The position numbers and the translations under genes were made by a program. From Streptomyces sp. IMTB 2501 (GTDB lineage Bacteria; Actinomycetota; Actinomycetes; Streptomycetales; Streptomycetaceae), in the NCBI RefSeq assembly GCF_001953885.1, contig NZ_MQUS01000040.1, positions 1 through 62,872 of the forward strand: 62,872 bases of DNA. The letters run 5' to 3'. This document shows positions 26,814-36,958 of this stretch, piece by piece; positions within the stretch are counted from its first letter, which is position 1, and every line of letters starts with the position of its first letter. Below the pieces are notes generated by a model that saw nothing but the letters and a program-made list of their open reading frames with translations, made no database searches and had not been told where the DNA came from.

Positions 26814-27548
26814 AACACGCCTGTACAACTTCCCTTCCAGCGACACAAGCCTGCCCCCGATACACCGATGCGGTTCGTCAGGACTTCGCATCCTGGGACT
26901 GTTCTGCACCGGCCTCCCAGCCTGGGTCAGCAGCGCAGTGACGACGAGCGTGGCCTTCGGGGGAGCTCGGACAGCCGAACAGCCAGTTTGCCCTCGCTGA
27001 GCGAGCCCCGGAGGCCGGTGCGCGCCAGCGTGCGCAGCAGGGCATGACGTGTCCGGACAGAGGGACTTCTACCGCGCCACCCAGGATGACCTCGTCATCA
27101 CCGAAGATGGCACCGGCCGTACCAGCCACACGATGAAGATCCTCCGCAGCTCCCGCCTCAAAGGCGACGGAGTCCTCCATCCCACGCTTGGCATCGCACA
27201 CAGTCTCACTCTCACGGGGCGACCAGACAGCGAGCAGTCTCGAATACAAGTGAGAGATCGTTTACGAGACAGCCCTCCTATAGCGTTCCGAGTCAAAGCT
27301 GGCGGGCCTTCCGCCGCTGTTGCCACGGCATTGGCTGTGAGCTTGTTGGGCACGGCGTTCGGGGATGGTGTGCTTGTTCCTCCCCTGTACCGTGTGGCGC
27401 TGATCAGGAAGTACACCACCACACGGCACGGCCAGGAACCCCGGTAAGGGTTCGATCCCACTACTGAAGCGGGTGTGGCAGGTTCGACGAGCGGCTCCGC
27501 GCCGGGCGTTTTCCCGGACTCGTCGACGGGCGCCGTCGGCTCTGAGCC
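26814..27548. other. Gene-free interval with decayed sequence
   Basis: No convincing gene in 735 bp. An 8-bp inverted repeat CCGTGTGG / CCACACGG (27390-27397, 27419-27426) is present, and a GGTTCGATCCC near 27449 resembles a tRNA T-arm but no cloverleaf forms around it. Open frames on both strands look like shadows or decay. Confidence 0.45.
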
Positions 27549-28451
27549 ATGAGTCTGCGTCTGAGCACCGTGATCCTCCCGTACCGCCGCTGGCACGAGG
27601 GAGGCCGTGTCGCATGGCAGCGCGCGGAGGAGCTCGGGTTCCACACCGCGTACACCTACGACCATCTCTCCTGACGTTCGTTCCGGGACGGTCCGTGGTT
27701 CGGGGCCGTACCGACGCTGACGGCAGCTACCAGTGTCACCGAGCGGATGCGCTTGGGCACTCTCGTCACGTCGCCAAATTTCAGGCACCCGGTCACTCTC
27801 GCCAAGGAGCTGATCTCGCTCGACGACGTGTCCGGCGGCCGAATCACGCTGGGTATCGGCGCGGGCGGCAACGGCTTCGACGCCACCGTGCTCGGCCAGG
27901 AGCCCTGGACTCCGCGTGAGCGTGCCGACCGGCTCGCTGAATTCGTCCCGCTGCTCGACCGGCTGCTGACCGAGGACTCGGTTTCCTACGAGGGCGATTT
28001 CTACTCGGCGCACGAGGCGCGCAACATCCAGGGCTGTGTACAGCGGCCCCGGCTGCCTTTCGCCGTGGCGGCCACCGGCCCGCGCGGGCTGCGGCTCGCC
28101 GCGCGCCACGGGCAGGCGTGGGTAACGACCGGCGACCCCAAGCTGTACGAGACGGGTACCCCTGAGCAGTCCCGGCAGGCCCTGCGTGACCAGGCTGAGA
28201 AGCTGGGCAAGGCATGCGCGAACTTCGGCCGTGACGCCGACTCCATGGACAAGATCCTGCTCACTGGTTTCACGCCGGACCGCGGCCGTCTCCTGAAGTC
28301 CCTCGACGCCTCCGTCGACTTCGCTGGCAAGCACAGAGAACTCGGCTTTACCGAGATCGTCATCCACTCGCCGATCCCGGACTCGGACTTCGCCTCGGAC
28401 GAGGACGTCTTCGAGCGCATTGCCACCGAGGCGCTGGCGCAACTGGGCTGA
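27549..28451 (+). pseudogene. LLM-class flavin-dependent oxidoreductase with in-frame TGA
   Basis: The frame begins MSLRLSTVILPYRRWHEGGR (27549) and reaches YDHLS, then TGA (27672-27674), then continues in the same frame RSFRDGPWFGAVPTLTAAT, SGGRITLGIGAGGNGFDATV, PFAVAATGPRGLRLAARHGQ to 28451. Relatives have Trp at the stop position (DHLSWRSFRDGPWFG), so one G-to-A change made it. Otherwise a complete F420/FMN-type luciferase-like (TIM-barrel) monooxygenase of 300 codons. Restart at ATG 27747 would lose the first strands. Probably dead unless read through. Confidence 0.85.
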
Positions 28452-28717
28452 CGGGCCCTCTCGTCCCCGGCTCGCGACTCTCTTGGATCCCCGGCTACCG
28501 GCACATTCGCCAAGACACGGGGGACAGGCCATGCGGGTCTTCGCACTGGCCCACCGACATGCGGCAGAGGACGGTGGGGGAGTCTATTTCTCCTGTTCAG
28601 GCTGCGATAGGCGAAAAAGGCTTGACTGACCCGGTGAATGATCAAGCGTCAGATGTACGGCCGGGCCGGCTTCGGCCTTCTGCGGAAACGAGTCCTGCTG
28701 GCATCCTGACAGGACAG

Positions 28718-29215
28718 TCACGAGCTCTGCTGGAGTCGCTCCGCGGCCTGAGCAGGGGTGTCGTAGTAGCCAGGCCGTGCCAGCAGGACCGAACTGAAGT
28801 AGTAGCCCTGCTCTTCCTCTGGCTCGTCGTCGGCCGTGAACGGGCGCCAGAAGCTCAGGAGCAGGTCAGAGACGACCAAAGACGCCGGGTCGTCGGGGTC
28901 TGCCTCAATCGAGGTGTACTCGCCCATGCGTTGCACCAGCTCGCGGGCCGGGATCGCGAACACGTCCAGGCCCCGGAAGATGACTCGGTCTGTCTGAGCC
29001 GACGGCCTCCCAAGCTCAATGGCTTCGAGCATGTCTCGCATGCAGTGGATGCTGATCATCAGTCCACTGGGACGGAATATGCGCTGACCCGGCCGGTCTG
29101 ACTCCGAGACCGCGGAGAGATCGCGGAACGAGTCCAACGCCGCGTTGGCCGATTGCCGAGTCATACCGATCCGCAACGGGCCAACGCCGATTGGTGGGGA
29201 GAGATCGAAGTCCAT
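28718..29215 (-). CDS. Conserved hypothetical protein
   Basis: 165 aa, MDFDLSPPIGVGPLRIGMTR onward. Repeated beta strands (GLMISIHCMRDMLEAIELGR; LLLSFWRPF; EQGYYFSSVLLARPGYYD) suggest a compact alpha-beta fold, like single-gene immunity-type or PASTA-less stress proteins, but no family recognised. Good codon usage and no damage; no obvious operon partner. Confidence 0.7.
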   Translation of the reverse strand: MDFDLSPPIGVGPLRIGMTRQSANAALDSFRDLSAVSESDRPGQRIFRPSGLMISIHCMRDMLEAIELGRPSAQTDRVIFRGLDVFAIPARELVQRMGEYTSIEADPDDPASLVVSDLLLSFWRPFTADDEPEEEQGYYFSSVLLARPGYYDTPAQAAERLQQSS

Positions 29216-29825
29216 GCGGGCATGATCCCAAACCGGTCTGTCAACGAGTCACGAAGGACCATCCATTCCTGAGGCATTACAGAGCGTGACGACTCCACAG
29301 AAGTTGGACCAGAACCCCAGTTTGAAGTCACCGGGGTCCTTGCCACGCGAGCATCGGGGTGTTCCTGGCGAAAGGCCCTGGTCATACCGCGGATGTCGAG
29401 GGTCGAGCTGTACGCGGCATGACGATGCGGGAGATCAAAGCCGCCTGCCGGGCGCCGTGACGGCCCACGGCGACGCACAGCAACGCGCCCCAGGTTTGCG
29501 TGCGACTGGCGGTGTGCAGTGGCGTTCCTGCAGTGAAACCGGGCCCCCGACTGGGTGAGGCATGAACAGGAGTGGGTCGGCCTTTGGCCTGAGCCGGATA
29601 CCCATCGAGTCGTAAAGCGAGCGGCGTCGGCGTCGCCACTCGTACTCAGAGCCCTGCCACAAAAGCTGCGGCGGGAGGCCTCCAGAGACGAGGCCCATAC
29701 GAAGAACCTGCTGCGGGCGCAGGAGGCCCAGATCGCCACCGTGAAGGACGAGACCGCCCCTAGTGGCAGCCCACCTGACCCCGCAAGACCAGCACCCGGC
29801 AGACGTCAATCGAAGGAGTATCAGC
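29216..29825. other. Gene-free interval
   Basis: No frame with a recognisable domain or ribosome site in 610 bp; frames on both strands appear to be chance. No repeats or RNA genes seen. Confidence 0.45.
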
Positions 29826-30413
29826 ATGCCCGCGTACGGCAAGATCATCGACCTGTCCAACAGCCCGCAGGCCAAGCCCAACGCCTACTACGAAGGTCTG
29901 GGCCAGGAGCTGCACGTGGTCAACCCGCGATTCCTGGGCCCGCACGTCACAGACCAGTGGCTCACCGTGAGCAGCAATCCGAGCCTGGACGGCTGGGCCG
30001 TCACCAGCGGCAACATCGACATCTTCAGCGCCGGGTTCGCCAGGACTGGCAACCTCTCACAAGCCGTCAACCTCAACGGTACCGAAGCCGGGGAGATCCA
30101 GCAGGAGCTCCTGACCGCCCCTGGTCACCGGGTGACGGTCAAGATGCGGGCCGGCCACAACAACGGCGGGGACTTCAACAAGGACGCCAAGTTCTGGATC
30201 CAGGTCAACGGCAACACCGCCACCCGCATCACTTACAACCTCGGCGCCCTCAAAACGCTCGTCGACGACCCCAGCAAAGAGAATTACTGGCACGAGGTCA
30301 CCTACGAGTTCACCGCAGAAGGACACGACGTCCTCCAACTGCACGGTGACCCCGACGGCGGTGCCTACGCAGCCATCGCTACCGAGATCCGGATCTACCA
30401 GCGCGCGGTCTGA
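29826..30413 (+). CDS. Beta-sandwich (jelly-roll) hypothetical protein
   Basis: 195 aa from ATG 29826, AAGGAG 8 nt upstream. Starts MPAYGKIIDLSNSPQAKPNA and contains SLDGWAVTSGNIDIFSAGFA and KFWIQVNGNTATRITYNLGA, resembling DUF642 / galactose-binding-like domains (the GW..TSGNID strand). No signal peptide, so it is cytoplasmic or uses another export route. Ligand unknown. Confidence 0.65.
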   Translation: MPAYGKIIDLSNSPQAKPNAYYEGLGQELHVVNPRFLGPHVTDQWLTVSSNPSLDGWAVTSGNIDIFSAGFARTGNLSQAVNLNGTEAGEIQQELLTAPGHRVTVKMRAGHNNGGDFNKDAKFWIQVNGNTATRITYNLGALKTLVDDPSKENYWHEVTYEFTAEGHDVLQLHGDPDGGAYAAIATEIRIYQRAV

Positions 30414-30634
30414 CCAGAGCGTGCAGGAAGCCGGAAGGGCAGCATCGTCAAGCTGATCGGCGTCGGGGGGCCGGGCCAGGGCTACCAGCTGCCCCGGTCC
30501 GGCGATTCCCAAGCCCCCACCCCGTGTTCCGACCTGCCTCACCAGGCCCTGACCACGGCTGTGCCAGCGGGGCCTGGCCGCAGCGGGACGCTGGGGTCTT
30601 GCGTCGGCTCCCCCGCACGGCAGTGCCGTCACAG

Positions 30635-30976
30635 GTGCGGGAGGGCACGGGTGGAGCCCTACAGCAGCACGGCAAGTTGGTGCGGGACCGGATTCCGCAG
30701 AGCATCCGGGAAGACGCGGCCGAGCCGGTCACCTACACCGGTGGCCGGGAGGAATACCGCAGCCGGCTGAGGGACAAGCTCGGCGAGGAGGTCGCCGAGT
30801 TCCTTGAGGCGGACGAGGACTCGGCGCCGGAGGAACTCGCGGACGTGCTGGAGGTCGTGCGCGCGCTCGCCGCGGACCTGGGGGTCGACGCGGATCAGCT
30901 GGAGAAGATCCGTGAGGCCAAGGCGGGTGAGCGGGGCGGCTTCGCCGACCGGATCGTCTGGACGGGCAACCCCTGA
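30635..30976 (+). CDS. MazG-like nucleotide pyrophosphohydrolase
   Basis: A 113-aa frame. From GKLVRDRIPQSIREDAAEPV the protein matches the MazG-like / phosphoribosyl-ATP pyrophosphohydrolase-like all-helical family, with metal-binding EEVAEF and EELADVLEVV (E-x-x-E..E-x-x-D). The start is uncertain: GTG at 30635 is in frame but has no good ribosome site, and family members begin close to KLVRDRIP. Likely hydrolyses non-canonical NTPs. Confidence 0.7.
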   Translation: MREGTGGALQQHGKLVRDRIPQSIREDAAEPVTYTGGREEYRSRLRDKLGEEVAEFLEADEDSAPEELADVLEVVRALAADLGVDADQLEKIREAKAGERGGFADRIVWTGNP

Positions 30977-31041
30977 CCGCAGGCCGTCCTCGGCGACGAG
31001 TCGGTACACGACTTCGTGCACAACTACGGGCGGTCGGAATA

Positions 31042-31559
31042 CTGGATCTGTCCCGGGCGTCGGTCGACTCCAGCCATCTGCGGGCGATGAAGGGTGGTGC
31101 GGCCGCCGGCCCGTCCCCGGTGGACCGGGGACGGGCCGGCAGCAATCACCGCGTGATCGTCGAGGCCCACGGCATCCCGCCGGCCGCCACGCTGACCGGC
31201 GGCAACCGCAACGACGTGACCCAGCTGATCGCACTGATCCGAGCGTCGCGCCGATCCGAGGCAAACGTGGCCAACCGCTGCGCCGCCCGAAGCACCTCTA
31301 CGCCGACCGCAGCTACGACCACGAGAGCTACCGCGACCAGGCCCGACGGTTCGAGATCACCCCGCACATCGCCCGAGGCGGCACCGAACACGGCTCCGGA
31401 CTCGGCGTACAGCGCTGGGTTGTGGAAGGCGCCATTGCACTGCTGCACTGGTTCCGCCGCCTACGTATCCGCTGGGAGATCTGCGACGACATCCACCAGG
31501 CCTTCATCACACTCGGTTGTGCTCTCATCTGCTGGCGACGACTGAGGACCTCGCTCTGA
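31042..31559 (+). pseudogene. IS5-family transposase, C-terminal remnant with frameshift
   Basis: One frame gives SSHLRAMKGGAAAGPSPVDR, GSNHRVIVEAHGIPPAATLT and NRNDVTQLIALI (second Asp region); near 31240 it shifts to a frame reading GKRGQPLRRPKHLYADRSYD and RWVVEGAIALLHWFRRLRIR (Glu region) to a normal end at 31559. The N-terminal half and the left end are missing. IS5/IS1647-like. Confidence 0.8.
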
Positions 31560-31621
31560 TTCCAGTCCAAAGTAGGGTGGAATCCCATGTCTCGAACTCG
31601 CGCCGAGCACAAGGAGGCGGA

Positions 31622-32473
31622 ATGCTCGCTAACTCGTCGGCGCTGGCGGCCGGAAGGCGTCATTCGGTCGGACGGCGCTGGGATGGAACCGTTCTCGCTG
31701 TGGGCAATACCTCAGCCGCTGAATGTCGTGTCGAGCGATGGGAAGACGTCGTCGCGGTGGCAGCCGGCAACGTCCATACCGCGACGAACACGGGCGGGTC
31801 TCATACGGTGGGACTGCGGTCGGACGGCACGGTGCTGGCAACGGGGTGGAATGGTGATGGGCAATGTGATGTCGCCGGATGGCGAGGCGTCACGGCCGTG
31901 GCAGCAGGCTGGCGCCGCACGCTCGGGCTACTCGCGAATGGCCGCGTGCTAGCAGTTGGCCGGAGTTCGGAAGGACAGTGCGACGTGCAGTCCTGGCGCG
32001 AGATGGTCGTCCTCTCATGTGGTGACTGGCACTCGGTCGGCGTCCGGTCAGACGGTTCTGCACTGGCCGCGGGGAACAACCGACGACGGCAGTGTGCCGT
32101 TGAAGGATGGCATGACCTGGCTGCCATTTCGGCCGGGTATCTCCATACCGTCGGCCTCAGAGCCGATGGGCGGGCAGTAGCGACCGGAGACCGGGCAACC
32201 GGGGCGTGCGAGGTCGATGAGTGGGAAGACGTGGTGGCGCTCGACGCGGGCAGCTACCACACCGTCGGGGTCACTGCGTCCCGGCGGGTCCTCGCAGCGG
32301 GAGACAACAGCTACGGACAGTGCGAAGTCGGCGATTGGCGCGACATTGTCGCCGTGGCGGCCGGTTCAACGCACACCCTCGGCCTGCGTGCCAACGGCAC
32401 AGTCGTGACCGCAGGGAACAATGCCGACAGACAGTGCGAGGTCGATGCCTGGTCCGGAGTCCAGCCTCCATAG
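31622..32473 (+). CDS. RCC1-repeat beta-propeller protein
   Basis: 283 aa from ATG 31622, right after GGAGGCGGA. Six to seven repeats of about 40-50 aa follow the pattern HTVGLRSDGTVLATG, then C-V-W-VVAVAAG (for example QCDVAGWRGVTAVAAG, QCEVGDWRDIVAVAAG). This is the RCC1 blade pattern, expected to close into a seven-bladed propeller. No signal peptide or catalytic add-on. Probably a protein-binding scaffold; lies alone. Confidence 0.85.
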   Translation: MLANSSALAAGRRHSVGRRWDGTVLAVGNTSAAECRVERWEDVVAVAAGNVHTATNTGGSHTVGLRSDGTVLATGWNGDGQCDVAGWRGVTAVAAGWRRTLGLLANGRVLAVGRSSEGQCDVQSWREMVVLSCGDWHSVGVRSDGSALAAGNNRRRQCAVEGWHDLAAISAGYLHTVGLRADGRAVATGDRATGACEVDEWEDVVALDAGSYHTVGVTASRRVLAAGDNSYGQCEVGDWRDIVAVAAGSTHTLGLRANGTVVTAGNNADRQCEVDAWSGVQPP

Positions 32474-32695
32474 GCCGCCGGGCCACGCCAACGCGAACTG
32501 ACATGCCGTCATCCCCGAGCCTCAGAGACCTCATTCTGATGCCAGTCCTTACTCGCGAGCCTGGATCGACATCAAGCTGCCCCGCATACGACGCCCGGCA
32601 GCGGTCCGCAGCATCCGGCCGGCGCGAATGGAACCGGGGCGTTCCGTTGCTCCGTCATCCCCAGGGAGAGTCTTTGACCTGCGGTTTCAGAAACG

Positions 32696-33718
32696 GTGAA
32701 GAGACAGTTGTTGGATGAGATGGTGTTCCTGAGCGAGGACGTGTCCGCGGCGGACCGGTTCGACTACTGGACCGAGCTCTTGGGCCGTACTCATGCGCCC
32801 ATGGAGCTGCGCAGCGATCACGCCGACGACTTCCGCGCCTCGCAGCGTGTGCTGGACCTCGGTGCCGTCACCGTGTGGTCTCACACGTTCCAGCCGCTGG
32901 TGTTCCGGCGCACGGCGAAGCTGATCCGGCAGTCCGACCCTGAGACGTATCACCTGTCACTCGTCGTTCGCGGGAGCGGGGCCAGCGTGTGGCGGCACCG
33001 GGAAACCGAGTACAGGCCGCATGACCTGTTCATCAACTCGTCCTCGCTGCTGAACGACCTCTACAGCACCGGGGACCCGGTCCAGTCGGTGGCGCTGGAG
33101 ATTCCCAAGGCCCTGCTGCCGCTGCCTCGCGACGTGGCCGCCCGGATCGTCGGGGCGCCGGTGTCGGCCCGGGAAGGCATGGGAGCCCTACTGGCCCAGT
33201 TCCTCACCCGGCTGACCGCGGACCCGGCCGCGTACCAGCCCTGCGACCGGCCGCGGCTGGCCGCCGTCGTGATCCCTCTGGTCGCCGCGCTCTTCGCCCA
33301 TCTGCTCGAAGCCGACGACTGCCTGCCCCCGGAGACCCATCGACGGGCCCTCACCCTGCGCATCCAGGCGTTCATCCGAGGGCACCTGCACGACCCGCAC
33401 CTGACCCCGAGCACGATCGCCGCCGAGCATCACATCTCCACCAGCTACCTGCACCGCCTCTTCCAGGACGAAGACGCCACAGTCGCCGCGTGGATACGCC
33501 GCCTACGCCTGGAGGCGGCCCGCCGCGACCTCGCCGACCCAGCGCTTCGCACCACCCCCATCCACGCCATTGCTGCTCGCTGGGGATTCCCTCGCGCTGC
33601 CGACTTCAGCCGCGCCTACCGCGCGGCCTACGGCACCACTCCCAAGGACCACCGGCACCAAATCCTCCACCACATAGCGGGTGAACCGATGCGAACGCAG
33701 TTGTGCACTCGGCGCTAA
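32696..33718 (+). CDS. AraC-family transcriptional regulator
   Basis: 340 aa from GTG 32696. N-terminal AraC_binding_2-type sensor domain (VTVWSHTFQPLVFRRTAKLI; YHLSLVVRGSGASVWRHRET); C-terminal two-HTH module (LTPSTIAAEHHISTSYLHRL and IHAIAARWGFPRAADFSRAY then RAAYGTTPKDHR). Length and motifs are complete. ATG at 32720 is an alternative start. No clear target gene next to it. Confidence 0.9.
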   Translation: MKRQLLDEMVFLSEDVSAADRFDYWTELLGRTHAPMELRSDHADDFRASQRVLDLGAVTVWSHTFQPLVFRRTAKLIRQSDPETYHLSLVVRGSGASVWRHRETEYRPHDLFINSSSLLNDLYSTGDPVQSVALEIPKALLPLPRDVAARIVGAPVSAREGMGALLAQFLTRLTADPAAYQPCDRPRLAAVVIPLVAALFAHLLEADDCLPPETHRRALTLRIQAFIRGHLHDPHLTPSTIAAEHHISTSYLHRLFQDEDATVAAWIRRLRLEAARRDLADPALRTTPIHAIAARWGFPRAADFSRAYRAAYGTTPKDHRHQILHHIAGEPMRTQLCTRR

Positions 33719-34011
33719 CAATCTGACCACCTCGGTCGGCATCCCGGAGGACGTCCGTGACGGACGGCGGGCCCCGTTGTCCGGTTGGGCTGTCGGCCGC
33801 CCTTCGTCCGCGGCTGTCGAGCGACGTTGTGCGCATTCATCTGCGCCACTACCTTGTCGCGCGGCTCGCGCAGCGGCTCCAGCTCGAACGGCAGCGTCAA
33901 CGTCACCGCGGTGCAGCTTGCGGCGGGTGAGAGCGGCGGCCAGTTCACCGCTGCGCTTCTCCCATATCCGCACGCTCAGCGAGGCTCGGCCGGTGTGCAC
34001 GGGGCCGCTGG
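33719..34011. other. Interval with no supported gene
   Basis: Decayed sequence between the AraC gene and a surface-protein scrap; no frame stands out on either strand. Confidence 0.4.
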
Positions 34012-34175
34012 CGGCCTCCACCGCAACCGACAACACCGTGACGGCTGGCCCGGGCAGCGGCGGAGGCATCCTGAACCTCGTCCAAGGCACGGTGTCGCTA
34101 ATCGGCCCTACCACGGTGACCAACAACAACCTGGACAACTGTGCCCCGCCCGGGTCCGTTCCCCGGCTGCACCGG
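34012..34175 (+). pseudogene. Fragment of a beta-helix surface protein
   Basis: The plus frame reads ASTATDNTVTAGPGSGGGIL then GTVSLIGPTTVTNNNLDNCAPPG, the ending typical of Streptomyces right-handed beta-helix (pectate-lyase-like) surface proteins, where G-GGI--N---V-L-GPT-VTNN-PDNC repeats close the solenoid. Only about 50 residues survive. Confidence 0.5.
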
Positions 34176-34518
34176 CTGACCACCCACACGGCGAGCGATA
34201 AGACGTCGTCGGGCGACCCGGTGTGGTCGTCCCCGACGGGGGCGGGGACGACCACGTCTCCAGTGCAAGACCCTGCTCCCGATTCGCCGTCAGGGAGCCT
34301 GCTGGAGTCCTGCCCGTGCCCGGCGCGATCGGCGTGCGCCAGGCTCGGCGTCTATTCGAACCACTCGGTGCCACTCGCGTCCGTGACGGACTTCCGGTCG
34401 TTGTAGTAGTCCACGCGCCACTTGTCGTCGTGCGGCGACCTCGTACAGGACGCCCCGCCACGGGGATGCTCCAGACCGCAGTAGCCGGCCGCGCGAGCCC
34501 CGGACTGAGCAGTTCCGC

Positions 34519-35022
34519 GTGTATTCATCCACCGTGGTTCCCGGCCTGCTACAGACTGAGGGCTACGCGGCAGGTGTGCTCGGCATCGCTGCCCGCTTCC
34601 ACAGTCTCCCCACCGACGACATCGCCGAGGCGGCGCGGGCTCGTATGGACCGCTCACGTGTCATCCACGAGGTCGGGCACCGCTTCGTGTTCCTGCTCGA
34701 AGAGGCCGTTCTGCGCTACCAGGTCGGCGACGGGGACGCGATGGCCGCACAACTCGGCCAGCTGCTCGCCGTGGGCGCGCTGCCGGCGGTGTCGCTCGGC
34801 ATCATCCCGATGTCGGCGCCTCGGGCGCAGTGGCCAGAAGAGACGTTCCACATCTACGACGACACGCTTGTGTCCGTGGAACTGGTGTCGGCTTCGGTGA
34901 ACGTCACGCAGCCGTCCGAGATCGCCCTCTACTCGAAGACTTTCGAACGGTTGCGGAGCATGGCCGTGTACGGGGCGGCGGCACGCGGCCTGATCCTGAA
35001 GGCCATCGAGGCGCTGAGCTGA
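34519..35022 (+). pseudogene. DUF5753-domain regulator, HTH lost
   Basis: The frame (open upstream as TEQFRVYSS) continues STVVPGLLQTEGYAAGVLGI, then VIHEVGHRFVFLLEEAVLRY, SLGIIPMSAPRAQW and FERLRSMAVYGAAARGLILK. This is the DUF5753 half of actinomycete XRE regulators, which normally follows an N-terminal HTH of about 70 aa. The HTH is missing upstream. The GTG at 34519 could give a 167-aa product without a DNA-binding domain. Confidence 0.75.
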
Positions 35023-35194
35023 ACCCAGACACGAAGAAACACCCGCTGCACGGTCATTCAGCGCCGCCGATCGCGGTGCCCAGGTCCCGCGGCTCGCACC
35101 CGCCGCGCCGTACGACCGCCACCGTTCTTGCACGCCGCCTCCGGCGCCGCGCGCAGCGCCACCCGGGTCAGGTCGACGCCGGACACCTCGCTGC

Positions 35195-35428
35195 TCATGC
35201 CGACCCCCAGGGGGTGTAGCCCAGGTTCAGGTGCCCGAGACGGGACATGCGCTGCACCTTCGCGACAAACTCCCCGGTGAACAGCCGCTGCGCCGACGTC
35301 TCGCCGTACCGGTCGATGTGGTCGAACACGACCTGGTGGTCCTTCGCGGCGCGGGTGCGCCAGTCCAGGACCTGTTCACGGGTCAGGTCCTCAAGGACCA
35401 GCTCCTGGTCGACGACGACGTTCTCCAT
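35195..35428 (-). CDS. Small hypothetical protein
   Basis: 77 aa from ATG 35428: MENVVVDQELVLEDLTREQV, then DWRTRAAKDHQVVFDHIDRY and LFTGEFVAKVQRMSRLGHLN. The composition is protein-like and helical, but no family recognised; it may be the C-terminal part of a larger lost protein. Confidence 0.4.
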   Translation of the reverse strand: MENVVVDQELVLEDLTREQVLDWRTRAAKDHQVVFDHIDRYGETSAQRLFTGEFVAKVQRMSRLGHLNLGYTPWGSA

Positions 35429-35537
35429 TGGGCGCAGTCCCTCTGCTACCACACCACCCGCGAACGCGAGCGCCTCTACCCCACCCCGACCAGCGGAACT
35501 ACAGCCTCACAACTTGATCGCGAGCTTCACAAGCCCC

Positions 35538-36095
35538 TCAGGACTGGGCCGACTTGTGGCGGACATGCAGATGCCCCTCGGTTGGAAACGCGGGCAGTTG
35601 GGCAGGCAGAACCGCTTCGAGCCCGAAGTCGCATCTCGCGGCCACACGACATGAGGCATGGTTACCCACCGCGTGGAGCAGATCCAGCCGCACCGCCGGC
35701 ACTGGAGACTCCTTGCTGAAGACCCACCGCACGAGCGCCTCCAGGGCCCGGGAGGCCAGCCCCCGCCCTCGAACCTCGGCCGCTGTCCAGTAGCCCACTT
35801 CCGCAGAGCCCTCATCCTTGAGCTTCACCGTCACATGGCCGACAGCCGCACCGAAGCCTTCACCCCCGTTGTCCAGAACGGCGAAACTGAACCGGGTGCC
35901 GGCGGCCCAGCCCTGACGCTGACTGTCGATCCAGCGACGAGCATCAACGTCGCTGCTGATCACATTCGTCAGCCAACGACGCAGGGCAGGATCCCGATGC
36001 GCGGACACAAGAGCGTCGACGTCGGCGACCTGCCAGGGGCGCAGCCTCAGGGCAGGCAGGGACTCAGCCGCCCCCACGGACAGTTGGACGCTCAC
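35538..36095 (-). CDS. GNAT-family N-acetyltransferase (RimJ/RimL-like)
   Basis: 185 aa. LRLRPWQVADVDALVSAHRD is the first strand and helix; GAAVGHVTVKLKDEGSAEVGY then EVRGRGLASRALEALVRWVF carries the acetyl-CoA loop (R-G-x-G-L/A); NHASCRVAARCDFGLEAVLP is the C-terminal segment. Start at 36095. Likely acetylates a small amine or protein N-terminus; substrate unknown. Confidence 0.88.
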   Translation of the reverse strand: MSVQLSVGAAESLPALRLRPWQVADVDALVSAHRDPALRRWLTNVISSDVDARRWIDSQRQGWAAGTRFSFAVLDNGGEGFGAAVGHVTVKLKDEGSAEVGYWTAAEVRGRGLASRALEALVRWVFSKESPVPAVRLDLLHAVGNHASCRVAARCDFGLEAVLPAQLPAFPTEGHLHVRHKSAQS

Positions 36096-36313
36096 ACGGT
36101 TCTCCGATCAGCTCTGCTGCTGATCAACAACCTAGCCGTCGAGCCGCACATCGAGGAGGGGTCCCCGTTCCTTCGGAAGAGCCGAATTTATCCTCCGGCT
36201 TCGGCGTGTTTCACACGCGAGTGGTGTTTGCCCAGATCAGGGCACGTAGGAACGGCCTTCCGCTGATGCTGTGCTCCCTCACAGATACACCGCTCAGCAG
36301 GACGGCCGTGAGG

Positions 36314-36664
36314 ATGAGCCTGTCGTGTGTGAGGGTCCCGCAGGATGCGATCGCGCAACTGCCATGCTTCCGGGCGGACTTCCACGACGCCTTGACCGGT
36401 CGTGCGGATGCGCTGTTCGAGCTGACGGACGCTCTGCTGTGCGCGGACGGGCCGGTGAAGACGCTGGTCGGACCGGCTCTTGAGCCCGAACACCGGTGCG
36501 GGCATGGCGCGTTGTACGGCGGTCTCAACCGGGGCTGTATCGAGGTCGCCCGGCTGCGGCGGGCTCTGGCCTCGGTGCCGCTGCCGCGGACGGCCGAGGG
36601 CCGTCTGGTCCTGGCCGTAGACGTCCCGGCGTGGTTGCGGCCCGACGCCGCCACCAGCGGCGGA
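36314..36664 (+). pseudogene. DDE transposase N-terminal remnant
   Basis: VPQDAIAQLPCFRADFHDAL, TGRADALFELTDALLCADGP, HRCGHGALYGGLNRGCIEVA and GRLVLAVDVPAWLRPDAATS match the N-terminal part of an IS701-like transposase (the LAVDVS-WLRPDA strand has the first catalytic Asp). After DAATS the frame leaves the family and the remaining two thirds are gone. Confidence 0.75.
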
Positions 36665-36958
36665 CACCGACTCGAAACCCTCGTCTGCAATCGCCCCAAA
36701 CGGCTGCGGTACCGCCCCGACATCCTCGACGGCTTCCTCACCGGGACCGGACTCTCCCTCGACCTGCCACCCTGAACGCCCGCCTGTCGCTTCTCGCTTC
36801 CGCCGCGAGAAGCTCGCGCCTCCCCATCGCGCTTCTGCCATCCGTCACCTCGGAAACGGTCCGAATCACTCATTAGGCGTCAGTGGCAGACATAGTACAT
36901 TTTCACATCTCCCTTACATGACATGTTGGCCTCCTCACTTCCCCGAGGGAGGAACTGC

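Noticed and set aside
27415..27490. GGTTCGATCCC resembling a tRNA T-arm, possible tRNA remnant or attachment site
   Set aside because: No acceptor, D-arm or anticodon stem could be built around it, and no repeat of it was found near the integrases.
36923..36958. Earlier ATG at 36923 for the receptor-like protein
   Set aside because: The ATG at 36959 has a strong GGGAGG site at good spacing; the extra 12 residues look like untranslated leader.
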